Shown here piece by piece: positions 34,001 through 42,054 of a stretch of DNA of 64,000 nt. The notes under the pieces are model-generated. The model ran no database searches and was not told where the DNA came from. It saw only the letters and a program-made list of their open reading frames with translations. The stretch covers positions 1-64,000 of the forward strand of contig JAHBUH010000019.1 in NCBI GenBank assembly GCA_019638185.1, read 5' to 3'. A program made the translations under genes and the position numbers. Numbering within the stretch: the stretch's first letter is position 1; each line of letters begins with the position of its first letter. Source of the DNA: Leadbetterella sp. (GTDB taxonomy: Bacteria > Bacteroidota > Bacteroidia > Cytophagales > Spirosomataceae).

Positions 34001-34763
34001 CCGGATGCTGAGGAAGCTGGAAGAGAGTAAGCAGGCCCTTTCCATCAGTGAAAAGCAGTCGGCCTGGCGCGACATGGCCAAGCAGCTGGCCCATGAGATC
34101 CGTAATCCGCTTACACCCATGATGCTGCAGGTGCAGCAATTGCAGCGGCTGGTACTTTCTGATCACCCCGATGTGAAAAAGCGGATACTCCGTTTACTGG
34201 GCTCCATCAGTGACCAGATCGAAAACATCACCGGTATCTCGCTGTCGTTTTCCAAATTTGCCGAAATGCCCCTGCCTGCCCACGAGGAGTTTGACGTGGT
34301 GGCCACCGTGAAAAGCGTACCTGACCTGTTCAGAGGTAACCCGGAAATCCATTTTAACAGCACGGAAGAGGAACTTTGGGTGCGGGGCGACAGCAAAACC
34401 ATCAAAAGGACAGTGGCTTACCTCATTAAAAGCGGGGTGGATTCGGTTCCGCCAAACCGCAAGCCGGTGATCTCTATATCTATTTCCAAGGGGAAAACCA
34501 GCGCCACCATTGAGATCCGGGATAACGGCAGGGGTATCCCCGAAGAAATGCAGGAGAAGGTTTTCCGGCCCACCTTCAGTGAGAAAGACGAGGAGATCGG
34601 CTTCGGGCTCAGTATCTCCAAGATCAGTATAGAGCACTTCGGAGGGAACATCTGGTTTGAATCCGAAGACGGCAAAGGCAAAACCTTTTACATAGAACTC
34701 TTGCTCCGGGAAACGGATAATTGGGACAATGTGGCTACCGTAAACGATAAGGCCATTTTCTAA
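31098..34763 (+). CDS. NtrY-like sensor histidine kinase with about 12 transmembrane segments
   Basis: 1221 aa inner-membrane sensor kinase. By eye there are about 12 hydrophobic segments: one at the N-terminus, a block of eight between residues ~200 and 470, two near 700-760, and one at ~900. They separate three extracytoplasmic loops that could each sense. Then follow a HAMP linker, KQLAHEIRNPLTPMM with the phospho-accepting His999, DNGRGIP (G1) and GFGLSISK (G2). The N-box, normally LLxNAxxA, reads YLIKSGVDSVP with Ser1112 in place of the Mg-binding Asn, which may reduce or alter ATPase function. No response regulator is adjacent. The AT-rich start region has a possible own promoter. The kinase family is certain; activity is open. 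Confidence 0.9.
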   Translation: MKFNNRFTVLVMGISLLICGVLGHEYPGKKTHDAVLQQSYDREIAVVRTEHARISKLINAGRTVSFQELSVPTTYPYFIFANGKMIYWSCNNNIPRYQRDVAGAPAERLFEVDGDPSVLVRSSLANRYDIVSVVDLLRDKNYTTNFRLPDFNSAIFFLKPEKVSANPFPGALEVRAPDGRPIFYTQIRETLQHMSFKTSPISIILIVLGMLMVWNTIYMQSIKLSNRHQYLTAGVLMGFSFLVLRLLMRYFNIPWIFFPNKLIDVVYGNLFIDTLCALIILTKFSLAQYRALLYINIEGLRPFMRNVLSVLCVLFMFVLGRAVWWLIDHTYQESLIENHYSVSFYLSNVKDTMYVYLFILLGVYFLSTHSVANVYKRLQPEYRKGTFFWGLGTLTGMALTWWLNWGMIIASSSLFLLVVYLLRLPRYFYRLRSFTYVYYIIGAFAYTLILFYVLFQKDQQRSLREKENFAERYLNGKDQRLERQIYQMSAMFRKSGLFNQLLEGKATVPEVEEGVKESLYNSFLDHFLVTFEVFDSSGRELTPHKNHKLNDFRAQTLKASYPTEYPNLYLTRSSEETSYYTLYYEVSGPGTPPGTVLFRLYPNRSGNLNLKTLLQMKRVVHNPFTRYYSYGVFDSSGNLVYQYGNYNYNRLFNTDVANKLGVFQKEAMHKGYSHFARKGDGDKIIVVSEKKEFYKDMLANFSFLFFVSLIGVMGLLIFMGFFNDFKRYQMNLSGKIQLYLNGAFLLPLTIIMIIGAVIIKNMFSDIRDESMLSTSLNISEVLNIYGQNYDSGKFTRRDLRNNLDNLARSSSVDINLYDLNGTLFYSSSLPYQNLENPLYINPKAYSTIRDEGASVILLDDFQEKINFKTAFIPVKGLSNNLTCIAGINYIDAQTAVQSWTRQIWQTLLIAFLIIFFLLYTFSFVSSKRLTEPLKLIADKIKSVNFHERNKEIVWEAKDEIGLLTGEYNRMLRKLEESKQALSISEKQSAWRDMAKQLAHEIRNPLTPMMLQVQQLQRLVLSDHPDVKKRILRLLGSISDQIENITGISLSFSKFAEMPLPAHEEFDVVATVKSVPDLFRGNPEIHFNSTEEELWVRGDSKTIKRTVAYLIKSGVDSVPPNRKPVISISISKGKTSATIEIRDNGRGIPEEMQEKVFRPTFSEKDEEIGFGLSISKISIEHFGGNIWFESEDGKGKTFYIELLLRETDNWDNVATVNDKAIF

Positions 34764-34785
34764 GAACTGGAGTCAATCTCTCTGA

Positions 34786-35709
34786 TTACTTTATACGGCG
34801 ATTTTTCCGAAGAATGAAGTTTACTTTTTCTTCGCTTTCGCCGGTGATGGCCCGGATAGTGGCCAGGTCAATGCCGTTATCGTGAGCATTTAAGATGGTT
34901 TGCACCAAAGCTTTCTCATGACCTTCTGCCATTCCCTGCTCTTTGCCTCGTTGCATACCTTCAGCGATCAATTGGTCGTAAGCTGTCATCATTCGGGTGC
35001 TCATATCGCCAGATAGATTTTTAATAGACTCCTTAATAAATTCTGAATCAAGGTAAGGGCCTTGTAATATGTAAACAAAAATAGAATAGGTTATGTTCAA
35101 TCCCAAATACGGGATAAGATTTTCAAGTATCGCATGAAAATTTGCTTTCAGCCCTTCGGGATCAAAATAATATTTTTGGTAGAGGATGGCACTTGTCAGA
35201 AGCCCGTTGGTTAAAGCCCGTATTTGTTCTGCTGAAACGTGCCGGAGATTGACAAATTCAGTAGCAAATGACGGCAGGTAAGGTTGTATTAAATCAGGAT
35301 ACCCGGAGAAATAGGTATCCAGCGTCTTAAATGTCCATCCCGCTTTGCCGTGATAATAGAGAATGGGGATGATGGGTTCTGCTTTTTTCTTTTCCTTGAT
35401 TTGTTTCCGGTATCCGGAAGCCAGGTAGTCGAGTAGCTGAAAGGCGGCTTCGGGATCAGCATAGCTCTTGTGCTCCAGTAAGAGACTTATCCGGAGCTTC
35501 TTTTTTTCGTGCATCTCAACACTCCAGACCAGGTCTGAAAACGATGCTTTCAGGTTTTCATTGATATAGGAAGTATCCTGGTGAGTCAATGTTTTGAAAT
35601 CTATGATCTTCACCAGGGAGCCGGGAAGGTACTCTTTCAGGAAGTCTACAGCCAACTCTTTGTGAGAAAGAAGCTGTTTGATAAAATTATCGTGGGCGCG
35701 GATAGGCAT
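34786..35709 (-). CDS. Rpn-family (YhgA-like) recombination-promoting nuclease/putative transposase-like protein
   Basis: Start at ATG 35707-35709 (MPIRAHDNFIKQLLSHKELAVDFLKEYLPG), the standard family opening; the upstream ATG adds 18 unlikely residues. The PD-(D/E)XK-type N-terminal domain shows SFSDLVWSVEMHEKKKLRISLLLEHKSYAD: Asp in SDLVW and Glu-His-Lys in LLEHKS are the probable catalytic residues. Then come LPILYYHGKAGWTF-like and LRHVSAEQIRAL segments. A C-terminal helical tail has MQRGKEQGMAEGHEKAL. Members are often mobile and patchily distributed; the gene is AT-rich (the line 35041-35100 is 30% GC). It is probably a solitary selfish or defence-like nuclease, not a DDE transposase. 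Confidence 0.85.
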   Translation of the reverse strand: MPIRAHDNFIKQLLSHKELAVDFLKEYLPGSLVKIIDFKTLTHQDTSYINENLKASFSDLVWSVEMHEKKKLRISLLLEHKSYADPEAAFQLLDYLASGYRKQIKEKKKAEPIIPILYYHGKAGWTFKTLDTYFSGYPDLIQPYLPSFATEFVNLRHVSAEQIRALTNGLLTSAILYQKYYFDPEGLKANFHAILENLIPYLGLNITYSIFVYILQGPYLDSEFIKESIKNLSGDMSTRMMTAYDQLIAEGMQRGKEQGMAEGHEKALVQTILNAHDNGIDLATIRAITGESEEKVNFILRKNRRIK

Positions 35710-35785
35710 AACTTTACAGGTGTGAACTGCCTGCAAGATAAGATGAATATTTAAACCAGGCAAACTCCCTAAAAAAACTTTATAC

Positions 35786-38700
35786 TCACCTGCCCCCAGG
35801 CATCACCACCCGTACTACCTCCAGCGGATCGAGATACACCAGGTAGAGGTGTATGGCGGAATAACCCATTTGAATCAAAAGACGGGCGTAGTCCTGGAGC
35901 TGCTTTTCATGGGCGGCGCGGCGCTTCCCGGTGTTGTAGTCCAGGATATACACCTGGTCGTTAAGGAATACTACGCGGTCGGGGCGGCGGGTGCTGCTAT
36001 GGCTGGAAAGGATATCGGCCTCATTTTTTACCAGGGCATTTTCTTCAAACAGGGGCGCCAGCTCCGGGTGCTGAAGTACGGCACGGATCTTATGCGTGAC
36101 CGTTTCTGCCAGTTCTTCCGGGAGCAACCCTTCTTTCCCGAGAGCGCTGACCACCGGTTCCAGGTCAGTGGCCCGGCGGATCCTCTCGAAGGCTGCGTGG
36201 ATCAGGTTCCCTTCCTGTACCCTTTCTTCCGGGGGCGTCCATTTAATTTTCAGGCCGGGTCTCCCCCGGAACGGCTCCGGCAGATGGATCTCGAAACGGG
36301 AGGGCGGCGCTTTTTCCTCGCGGCTGCCCCGGGGGCTCTTCTGCCCGAACTCATAAAGCCGCTGCTCCGGTTGGAAGATGCCTTCTGTGTGCAGAAAATG
36401 CTCTGCAAGCTGCCCGATCTGCTCTATGGCCAGGCCTTTCTGGCTTTCTTTAGCCCAGATCCATAGATATTGGCGGTCTACGGCGCGGGTGAGCGCCACG
36501 TACAGCATATTGAGGTTCTCAATGTAAAACAGGTCTTTTTCCCGTTGAAGGATCTCCGCGGAAAATTCAAAATCCTGGGTGTAGCTGAAGGGTGCGGAAC
36601 GGATACGGCCTGATGCCGATTCCAGTTCCGGGTAATCCAGCTCATCTATACTCAGCCAGATCTGGGAGTCGGGCTTGGGGGTGGTTCGCCAGCTGATAAA
36701 AGGCAGGATCACTATGGGGTATTCCAGGCCTTTGGCTTTATGAATGGTGTTAATGGTGATGGCGTTTGCGGCACCGGCCGGGATGGCCAGCTCAGTTTTC
36801 CGGGTATCCCAGTGGCGGAGGAAATCCGCCAGGCTCTTTGACCTCCGCGTGGTATAATCCAGTGCGTGGTCCAGGAAAGCCAGGAGGTATTCTGCCGATC
36901 CGCCCTGGTGGAGAAGCCCGAACTTTGCCGTGAAAAACTCCGACAGCTGGTAGGGGTCCAGCCCGGTCATGCCTTCCAGGTCAATGCCGGCATTGGCAAA
37001 AAACGCCAGGAAACCGGCAGGAGGGAAGGAGCAGACGGTCTCCAGGTCATAGGCGGAAGAATCCATGTTTTTCACCAGGAAGAAGAATTGCAGGAACTCA
37101 AACCGCTCAAACTGCCTTTCCGGGTGCAAGGCAAACCGCAGCGCAGACACCAGGAACTTTACCTCCCGGTTATTGTTCAACTTCAGGGCTTCGGAAGAAC
37201 TGATGGCATAGCCGGCACTTTTTAAAACCCCGGCCATTTCCTCGCCTTCATCCTTCTTGCGGCACAGGATGCAGATGTCGGACAGCCGGTACCCGTCTGA
37301 CAGGATATCCGCTACCAGCGCTGTAATTTTTTCGCCGGCATCATCTTCTCCCTTCCGGAGCACTTCAATGGCCGTATAGCCCCCGGTTTTAGGGTCAGCC
37401 GGCGTATGCTGAAGGTAATCACTGAATACCTGTGAGGCCAGCGGGCTGGCTTCGTTTTCCAGGATGGAGGTAAACAGCCGGTTATTAAAGGCAATGATCT
37501 CCGCGCGGCTGCGGTAGTTGGTACTCAGGGTTTTAAGCCCGGTGACCATGTTGATAGTACTGATCTGGGAAAGCTGGATCTCCGGTGCCCGGGTCAGGAA
37601 ATAGTCCTGCTGCTGTTTAATCAGGTCCAGCATCAGCATCACATTTCCGCCCCGCCAGCTGTAGATGGCCTGCTTGGGGTCACCTACAATCAGGTTTTCA
37701 TGATTTTTGGAGACGGCGTTCTCAAAGAGGGGCAGCAGGTTAAAAAACTGGATATCAGAGGTATCCTGGAACTCATCTACCAGGATATGGTTATACTTTT
37801 CCCCGATGCGCTCATAGATATACGGTACGGGCTCACTGGCCACAATGTCCAGGATACGCCGGTTAAAATCAGCCAGCACCGCCTCGTTATTTTCGGTCAG
37901 AAGGGTATTGATCTCCCCGGTAATAACGGCCAGGAACGGGATTTTCAGCAGGTTTTTATCGATGGCCCGGAGAATGGCGTACTTCTCAGTTCGAAGGGCC
38001 AGGATAGCCAGCCCCAGTTCCCGCAGCCGGGGCGAGATCTCATCGATGTGGGCCGCGGCCGGGCTTTTAGCCGTATACCACCGGTCTTCTTCCAGGGTGG
38101 CCAGGACATAGCTGCCGGGCATATTCTTTTCCCAAAGCAGGGCCGGGTTGGGGGCCAGTTTGTCAAAAAATCCCCCGATGCCCCGGGCGCCCTGGTGAAA
38201 GTCAGTGGCGCTCAGCCCCTTTGACCGGATGACGCCGGACGCCTCTTTGGCTAGTTTTCCCGCGGCCAGCTCCGTTTCTTTCAGATAACTCCGGATCTTA
38301 CTCTTGATTTCCAGTACATCCCGGTGGCTAAGCAGCCGGTTTTTCCCGATCTCAACGGCGTTATTGTCGCGGTAGATGACCTTCGCAAACTCTACAATAT
38401 CTTTCTGAAGGGTGTTCCAGCTCTGGTTTTCATCCAGTTTGCTCAGGGCAAACTCCTTAAACATCTCCGTCAGCCCGGCGTCATCACCCACCCGGTCTAT
38501 CAGCCGGCTGACCGCCTCTTCGATCAGCCGGCCCGTATCCAGTACGATCTCGTAATTATAGGGGAGGTTCAGGTCAAAAGTAAAAGAACTGATGACCTGG
38601 TTCACAAAACTATCTATTGTCTTGATCGCAAAATCATTGTAATTCTGCAGAACATGGTGAAGCACGGCCCCTGCCCGCTGCCGGAGCGTTTCAGGAGAAA

Positions 38701-38950
38701 GGTGCGGGAGGTCTTCGGAAAGCAGCTGCAGCAATACAGACCCGCCGGCCTTCCCGGAGCTGAGCTCTTTTAATGCACTGATAATCCTTTTTTTCATCTC
38801 CTCGGCGGCATCGTTCGTGAAGGTCATGGCCAGGATGGTCCGGTAATAATCCGGTTTCTCCGCGCTTAAAGCCAGCCGCAGGTATTCGCGGGTGAGCGTG
38901 AAGGTCTTCCCGGATCCCGCAGAAGATGAGTAAATGGTAAATAGTGCCAT
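35786..38950 (-). CDS. UvrD/Rep-type helicase-nuclease, AddA/RecB-like
   Basis: Start at ATG 38948-38950 (MALFTIYSSSAGSGKTFTLTREYL); the longer frame would overlap the divergent receptor gene. SF1 motifs are present: Walker A SSAGSGKT at about 8-15, AMTFTNDAAEEMKKR, HILVDEFQDTSDIQ (motif II), GDPKQAIYSWRGG (motif III), TINTIHKAKGLEYPIVILPF (motif V) and NMLYVALTRAVDR (motif VI). The C-terminal RecB-type nuclease has RRPDRVVF, YILDYNTGK and QLQDYA. In the expected DYK motif the Lys is Asn1006, so nuclease activity is doubtful while helicase motifs look intact. A 3'-overhang repair role with an AddB partner is likely, but no addB is in the window. Confidence 0.9.
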   Translation of the reverse strand: MALFTIYSSSAGSGKTFTLTREYLRLALSAEKPDYYRTILAMTFTNDAAEEMKKRIISALKELSSGKAGGSVLLQLLSEDLPHLSPETLRQRAGAVLHHVLQNYNDFAIKTIDSFVNQVISSFTFDLNLPYNYEIVLDTGRLIEEAVSRLIDRVGDDAGLTEMFKEFALSKLDENQSWNTLQKDIVEFAKVIYRDNNAVEIGKNRLLSHRDVLEIKSKIRSYLKETELAAGKLAKEASGVIRSKGLSATDFHQGARGIGGFFDKLAPNPALLWEKNMPGSYVLATLEEDRWYTAKSPAAAHIDEISPRLRELGLAILALRTEKYAILRAIDKNLLKIPFLAVITGEINTLLTENNEAVLADFNRRILDIVASEPVPYIYERIGEKYNHILVDEFQDTSDIQFFNLLPLFENAVSKNHENLIVGDPKQAIYSWRGGNVMLMLDLIKQQQDYFLTRAPEIQLSQISTINMVTGLKTLSTNYRSRAEIIAFNNRLFTSILENEASPLASQVFSDYLQHTPADPKTGGYTAIEVLRKGEDDAGEKITALVADILSDGYRLSDICILCRKKDEGEEMAGVLKSAGYAISSSEALKLNNNREVKFLVSALRFALHPERQFERFEFLQFFFLVKNMDSSAYDLETVCSFPPAGFLAFFANAGIDLEGMTGLDPYQLSEFFTAKFGLLHQGGSAEYLLAFLDHALDYTTRRSKSLADFLRHWDTRKTELAIPAGAANAITINTIHKAKGLEYPIVILPFISWRTTPKPDSQIWLSIDELDYPELESASGRIRSAPFSYTQDFEFSAEILQREKDLFYIENLNMLYVALTRAVDRQYLWIWAKESQKGLAIEQIGQLAEHFLHTEGIFQPEQRLYEFGQKSPRGSREEKAPPSRFEIHLPEPFRGRPGLKIKWTPPEERVQEGNLIHAAFERIRRATDLEPVVSALGKEGLLPEELAETVTHKIRAVLQHPELAPLFEENALVKNEADILSSHSSTRRPDRVVFLNDQVYILDYNTGKRRAAHEKQLQDYARLLIQMGYSAIHLYLVYLDPLEVVRVVMPGGR

Positions 38951-39019
38951 AACCTCAAAGATAGGGGAAAGCCCCCGCTTATTTCTGAAAAATGATGCGT
39001 TTTTAAAAAACGGACAGCC

Positions 39020-39027
39020 TATATTTG
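39020..39027 (+). promoter_or_regulatory. Bacteroidota -7 element TATATTTG upstream of a TonB receptor
   Basis: An exact TAnnTTTG match 23 bases before the ATG at 39051, in the short divergent gap beyond the helicase start at 38950. An upstream T-run (39000-39004) is a weak candidate -33 region. Confidence 0.45.
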
Positions 39028-39050
39028 CCGGGTAATTACAAAATCTCCTC

Positions 39051-41315
39051 ATGAAGTTATTGACGCTTGCAGGCCTGTTGGTTTCACTTAATATTTTTGC
39101 GCAAAATACCCAAACCGTAAAAATTCATTTGTCTGACCGGCAAAGCCACCTCCCTATTGAAGGGGCTAACGTATCCATTCCTAAATATGCACTGGCGGCT
39201 TCCACCGATGCCGGCGGGAATGTACGTTTTGACGGGGTACCTCTGGGCCGGCTGGAGGTAGAGATCAGCTCAGTGGAATACGGGAAATACATTTACCGGG
39301 AACTGCTGCTGGAAAACGCCCGGCAGCTGGTGCTGGACCTGGAACTTCAGGCCAGCGGTAAAGAACTGGAAGAAGTGAAAGTAACCTCTTCGGCGCCGTC
39401 TACTTCGGCGCTTATGAACGTGGAAAGCATTACCGCAGAACAGATATTCCGGTTTCCAGCCACGTTTTTTGACCCCGCGCGACTGGCCATGTCGTTTGCA
39501 GGCGTAGCCAATACCAATGACCAGGCCAATAACGTGTCTGTACGGGGAAATTCCCCGGAATTTGTCCAGTGGCGTATGGAAGGCGTGGAGATCGTAAACC
39601 CGAACCACCTGAGTAATGCCGGCATGTTTTCCGATAAACCGGCCGCAGTAGGAGGAGGAACTAACATCCTTTCCGCACAGATGCTGGGTAATATGAACTT
39701 CCTGAGCGGCGCCTTCCCGGCCGGTTATTCCAATGCCCTGGCAGGGGTTTTTGACATGAACCTGCGAACTGGTAACAGCGAAGAATACCAGCACGTGATC
39801 CAGGCCGGGCTGATCGGGGTGGATCTTTCTTCCGAAGGGCCCATTAATAAGAAAAAAGGCAGCAGCTACCTGGTTAACTACCGGTATTCTTTCACCGGCC
39901 TGCTGGCGCTGGCCGGGGTGAACTTCGGCGGAGAGGCTATTGCCTTCCAGGATGTGGCTTTTAACCTGAACTTCCCCACCCGGAAAGCGGGCACCTTCAC
40001 TTTCTTCGGTATGGGCGGGATATCGTCTAATATCTTTGCCCCGGATGCCGACAGCACCACCTGGGAGTCGTCAAAAGACCTGAATAATATAGACTTTTAC
40101 GGCCGGATGGGGCTGCTGGGTGCCAAACACTCCGTGAAGCTCTTTAAGAAATGGAACCTGCGGACCGTGCTGGTGAACTCAGCACTGGAAAACCTGCGGA
40201 ATGCCTATTCGGGGGATGAGAACGTGGATTATGACTATTCCGCTAAAAACTACCTCAGCTTATCTACGGCGGTTTCCGGTGACCTGAACGCCCTGTGGGC
40301 CGTGAATGCCGGTGTTCAGGTCAGTCACCAGTTTAATAAGTTTAACTACATTGATTCCGACCAGATCTTTTACAGCATGAGTAATCTTTTGGTACAACCC
40401 TACCTGAGGATCACGAACAGCCGGCGGGGCCGGTTTAACTACAACGTCGGGTTTGTGTCACCTTACTACTCCTTCAGCGGTTCGCAGTACCTGGAGCCGC
40501 GCCTTTCAGCGGATTATTCACTGACTGCCGGGCACAAGGTGAAAGCCGCTTACGGACTGCACAGCCAGGTGGTATCTAACCGGGTGGCCTTCTACCTGCC
40601 CTATAGGCCGGCGCGGTCGCATCATTTCACGCTGGGCTATCAGTTTGACCCGGATACCCGCCAGTCGTTCTCGGCAGAACTGTTTTACCAGAATATGTTT
40701 AACCTCACCCGTTTTGACTCGCTCTACGTTTCTGTCCTGAACGGGTATGAGATCGGGGATTTTACCAACGGCTATTACGTGCTGAACCAGAAAAATCAGG
40801 GCCGGAACTACGGGGTGGAGCTGAACTATAAACACTACCTCACTAACGGCTTCTTTGCCCTGCTTAACGCCACTTTCTACAAGTCGCAGTTCAAGGCCTT
40901 CGACAATAAGTTCTATGATACCCGTTACGCGGGGAATTACATTTATAACGCCACCGCCGGCAAGGAATGGGAAATGAAAAACGGGAAGCTGTGGGGACTG
41001 AACGCCCGCTTAAACTGGGTGGGAGGCTTCCGCGACTACCAGATTATCACGGAAGAATACCAGGACGCGCTGTATGTGTATTATAACATGGAGTCACCGC
41101 TTTACGTCAAGTACGACGATTATTTCCGGGTAGACCTCCGGGCTTACATCAAGACCCCCAAAAAGCGCGGATCGCAGACCATTTCCCTGGATATCCAGAA
41201 CCTGACTAACCGGGCCAATGTGGCTTACAATTACTTTGATAGCTACCAGATGAAAGTGATGCAGAAGAAGCAGCTGGGGCTGGTGCCTATGCTGAATTAC
41301 CGTTGGGAATTTTAA
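39051..41315 (+). CDS. TonB-dependent receptor
   Basis: Outer-membrane transporter, 754 aa. Signal peptide MKLLTLAGLLVSLNIFAQN, then a carboxypeptidase-regulatory-like domain (about 25-105; HLPIEGANVSIPKYALAASTD, GNVRFDGVPLGRLEVEISS), a plug domain (about 110-240; RLAMSFAGVANTNDQANNVSVRGNSPEFVQWRMEGVEI) and a barrel ending in VPMLNYRWEF with the C-terminal Phe typical of outer-membrane proteins. No SusD partner is present and the substrate is unknown. It precedes cmk by 11 bases, so an essential housekeeping gene appears to sit in the same transcript. The upstream -7 box supports a promoter here. Confidence 0.93.
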   Translation: MKLLTLAGLLVSLNIFAQNTQTVKIHLSDRQSHLPIEGANVSIPKYALAASTDAGGNVRFDGVPLGRLEVEISSVEYGKYIYRELLLENARQLVLDLELQASGKELEEVKVTSSAPSTSALMNVESITAEQIFRFPATFFDPARLAMSFAGVANTNDQANNVSVRGNSPEFVQWRMEGVEIVNPNHLSNAGMFSDKPAAVGGGTNILSAQMLGNMNFLSGAFPAGYSNALAGVFDMNLRTGNSEEYQHVIQAGLIGVDLSSEGPINKKKGSSYLVNYRYSFTGLLALAGVNFGGEAIAFQDVAFNLNFPTRKAGTFTFFGMGGISSNIFAPDADSTTWESSKDLNNIDFYGRMGLLGAKHSVKLFKKWNLRTVLVNSALENLRNAYSGDENVDYDYSAKNYLSLSTAVSGDLNALWAVNAGVQVSHQFNKFNYIDSDQIFYSMSNLLVQPYLRITNSRRGRFNYNVGFVSPYYSFSGSQYLEPRLSADYSLTAGHKVKAAYGLHSQVVSNRVAFYLPYRPARSHHFTLGYQFDPDTRQSFSAELFYQNMFNLTRFDSLYVSVLNGYEIGDFTNGYYVLNQKNQGRNYGVELNYKHYLTNGFFALLNATFYKSQFKAFDNKFYDTRYAGNYIYNATAGKEWEMKNGKLWGLNARLNWVGGFRDYQIITEEYQDALYVYYNMESPLYVKYDDYFRVDLRAYIKTPKKRGSQTISLDIQNLTNRANVAYNYFDSYQMKVMQKKQLGLVPMLNYRWEF

Positions 41316-41326
41316 GCGCTTATACT

Positions 41327-42046
41327 ATGTCTAAGATCATTATATCCATTGACGGCTACTCCTCCTGCGGAAAAAGCAGTACGGCGAAGCAGGTAGCGGA
41401 AAAGCTGGGCTACCAGTATATTGACACGGGCGCCATGTACCGGGCGGTTACCCTCTATTTCCTGCAAAACCATATCAGCCTGAGTAATCCCCGAGAAGTG
41501 GCCGGCGCCCTGGAGAAGATCGAAATAGAATTCAGGCCCAATAAAGAAGGCAAAAGTGACACCTTCCTGAACGGGCTGAATGTGGAGGCGGAGATCCGGA
41601 AGCTCTACGTGGCTGACCAGGTCAGCGAGGTGGCGGCCATCGGCGAGGTCAGGAGGGCTATGGTCAAACAGCAGCAGCGCATGGGCCGTAGAAAGGGCTT
41701 TGTGCTGGATGGCCGCGATATAGGCACCGTGGTTTTCCCCGATGCTGAACTGAAGATCTTTATGAATGCCGATCCGCTGGTAAGGGCCCGGCGCCGTCAG
41801 GAAGAGCTGATGGAGAAGGGGGAGCTGATCGACTTTGACGATATCCTGGAAAACATCAGGAAACGGGATATTATTGACACCACCCGGGCGGAGAGCCCGC
41901 TGCGCCAGGCGCCGGATGCTTACGAGCTGGATACCACTTACATGACCCTGGATGAGCAGGTGGAAAGGGTGGTGCTGCTGGCCGATTCCGTTATCAGCCT
42001 TCAGCTATCAGCGTCACCTGATCATGATCAAAAAGCGGATGGCTGA
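41327..42046 (+). CDS. cmk: Cytidylate kinase
   Basis: Phosphorylates CMP/dCMP in pyrimidine nucleotide synthesis, cytoplasmic. Start ATG 41327 (MSKIIISIDGYSSCGKSSTAKQVAEKLGYQYIDTGAMYRAV) matches the family; the P-loop GYSSCGKS is at residues 10-17. The substrate region FVLDGRDIGTVVFPDAELKIFMNADPLVRARRRQEEL and the lid region KRDIIDTTRAESPLRQAPDAYELDTT are all typical. It carries a C-terminal extension (SVISLQLSASPDHDQKADG) without recognised function. It lies between a TonB receptor and an FAD oxidoreductase, with gaps of 11 and 8 bases. Confidence 0.97.
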   Translation: MSKIIISIDGYSSCGKSSTAKQVAEKLGYQYIDTGAMYRAVTLYFLQNHISLSNPREVAGALEKIEIEFRPNKEGKSDTFLNGLNVEAEIRKLYVADQVSEVAAIGEVRRAMVKQQQRMGRRKGFVLDGRDIGTVVFPDAELKIFMNADPLVRARRRQEELMEKGELIDFDDILENIRKRDIIDTTRAESPLRQAPDAYELDTTYMTLDEQVERVVLLADSVISLQLSASPDHDQKADG

Positions 42047-42054
42047 CAGCTAAA

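Noticed and set aside
34786-35709. Insertion sequence transposase
   Set aside because: The protein is an Rpn-type PD-(D/E)XK nuclease, and I see no terminal inverted repeats or target duplications around it.
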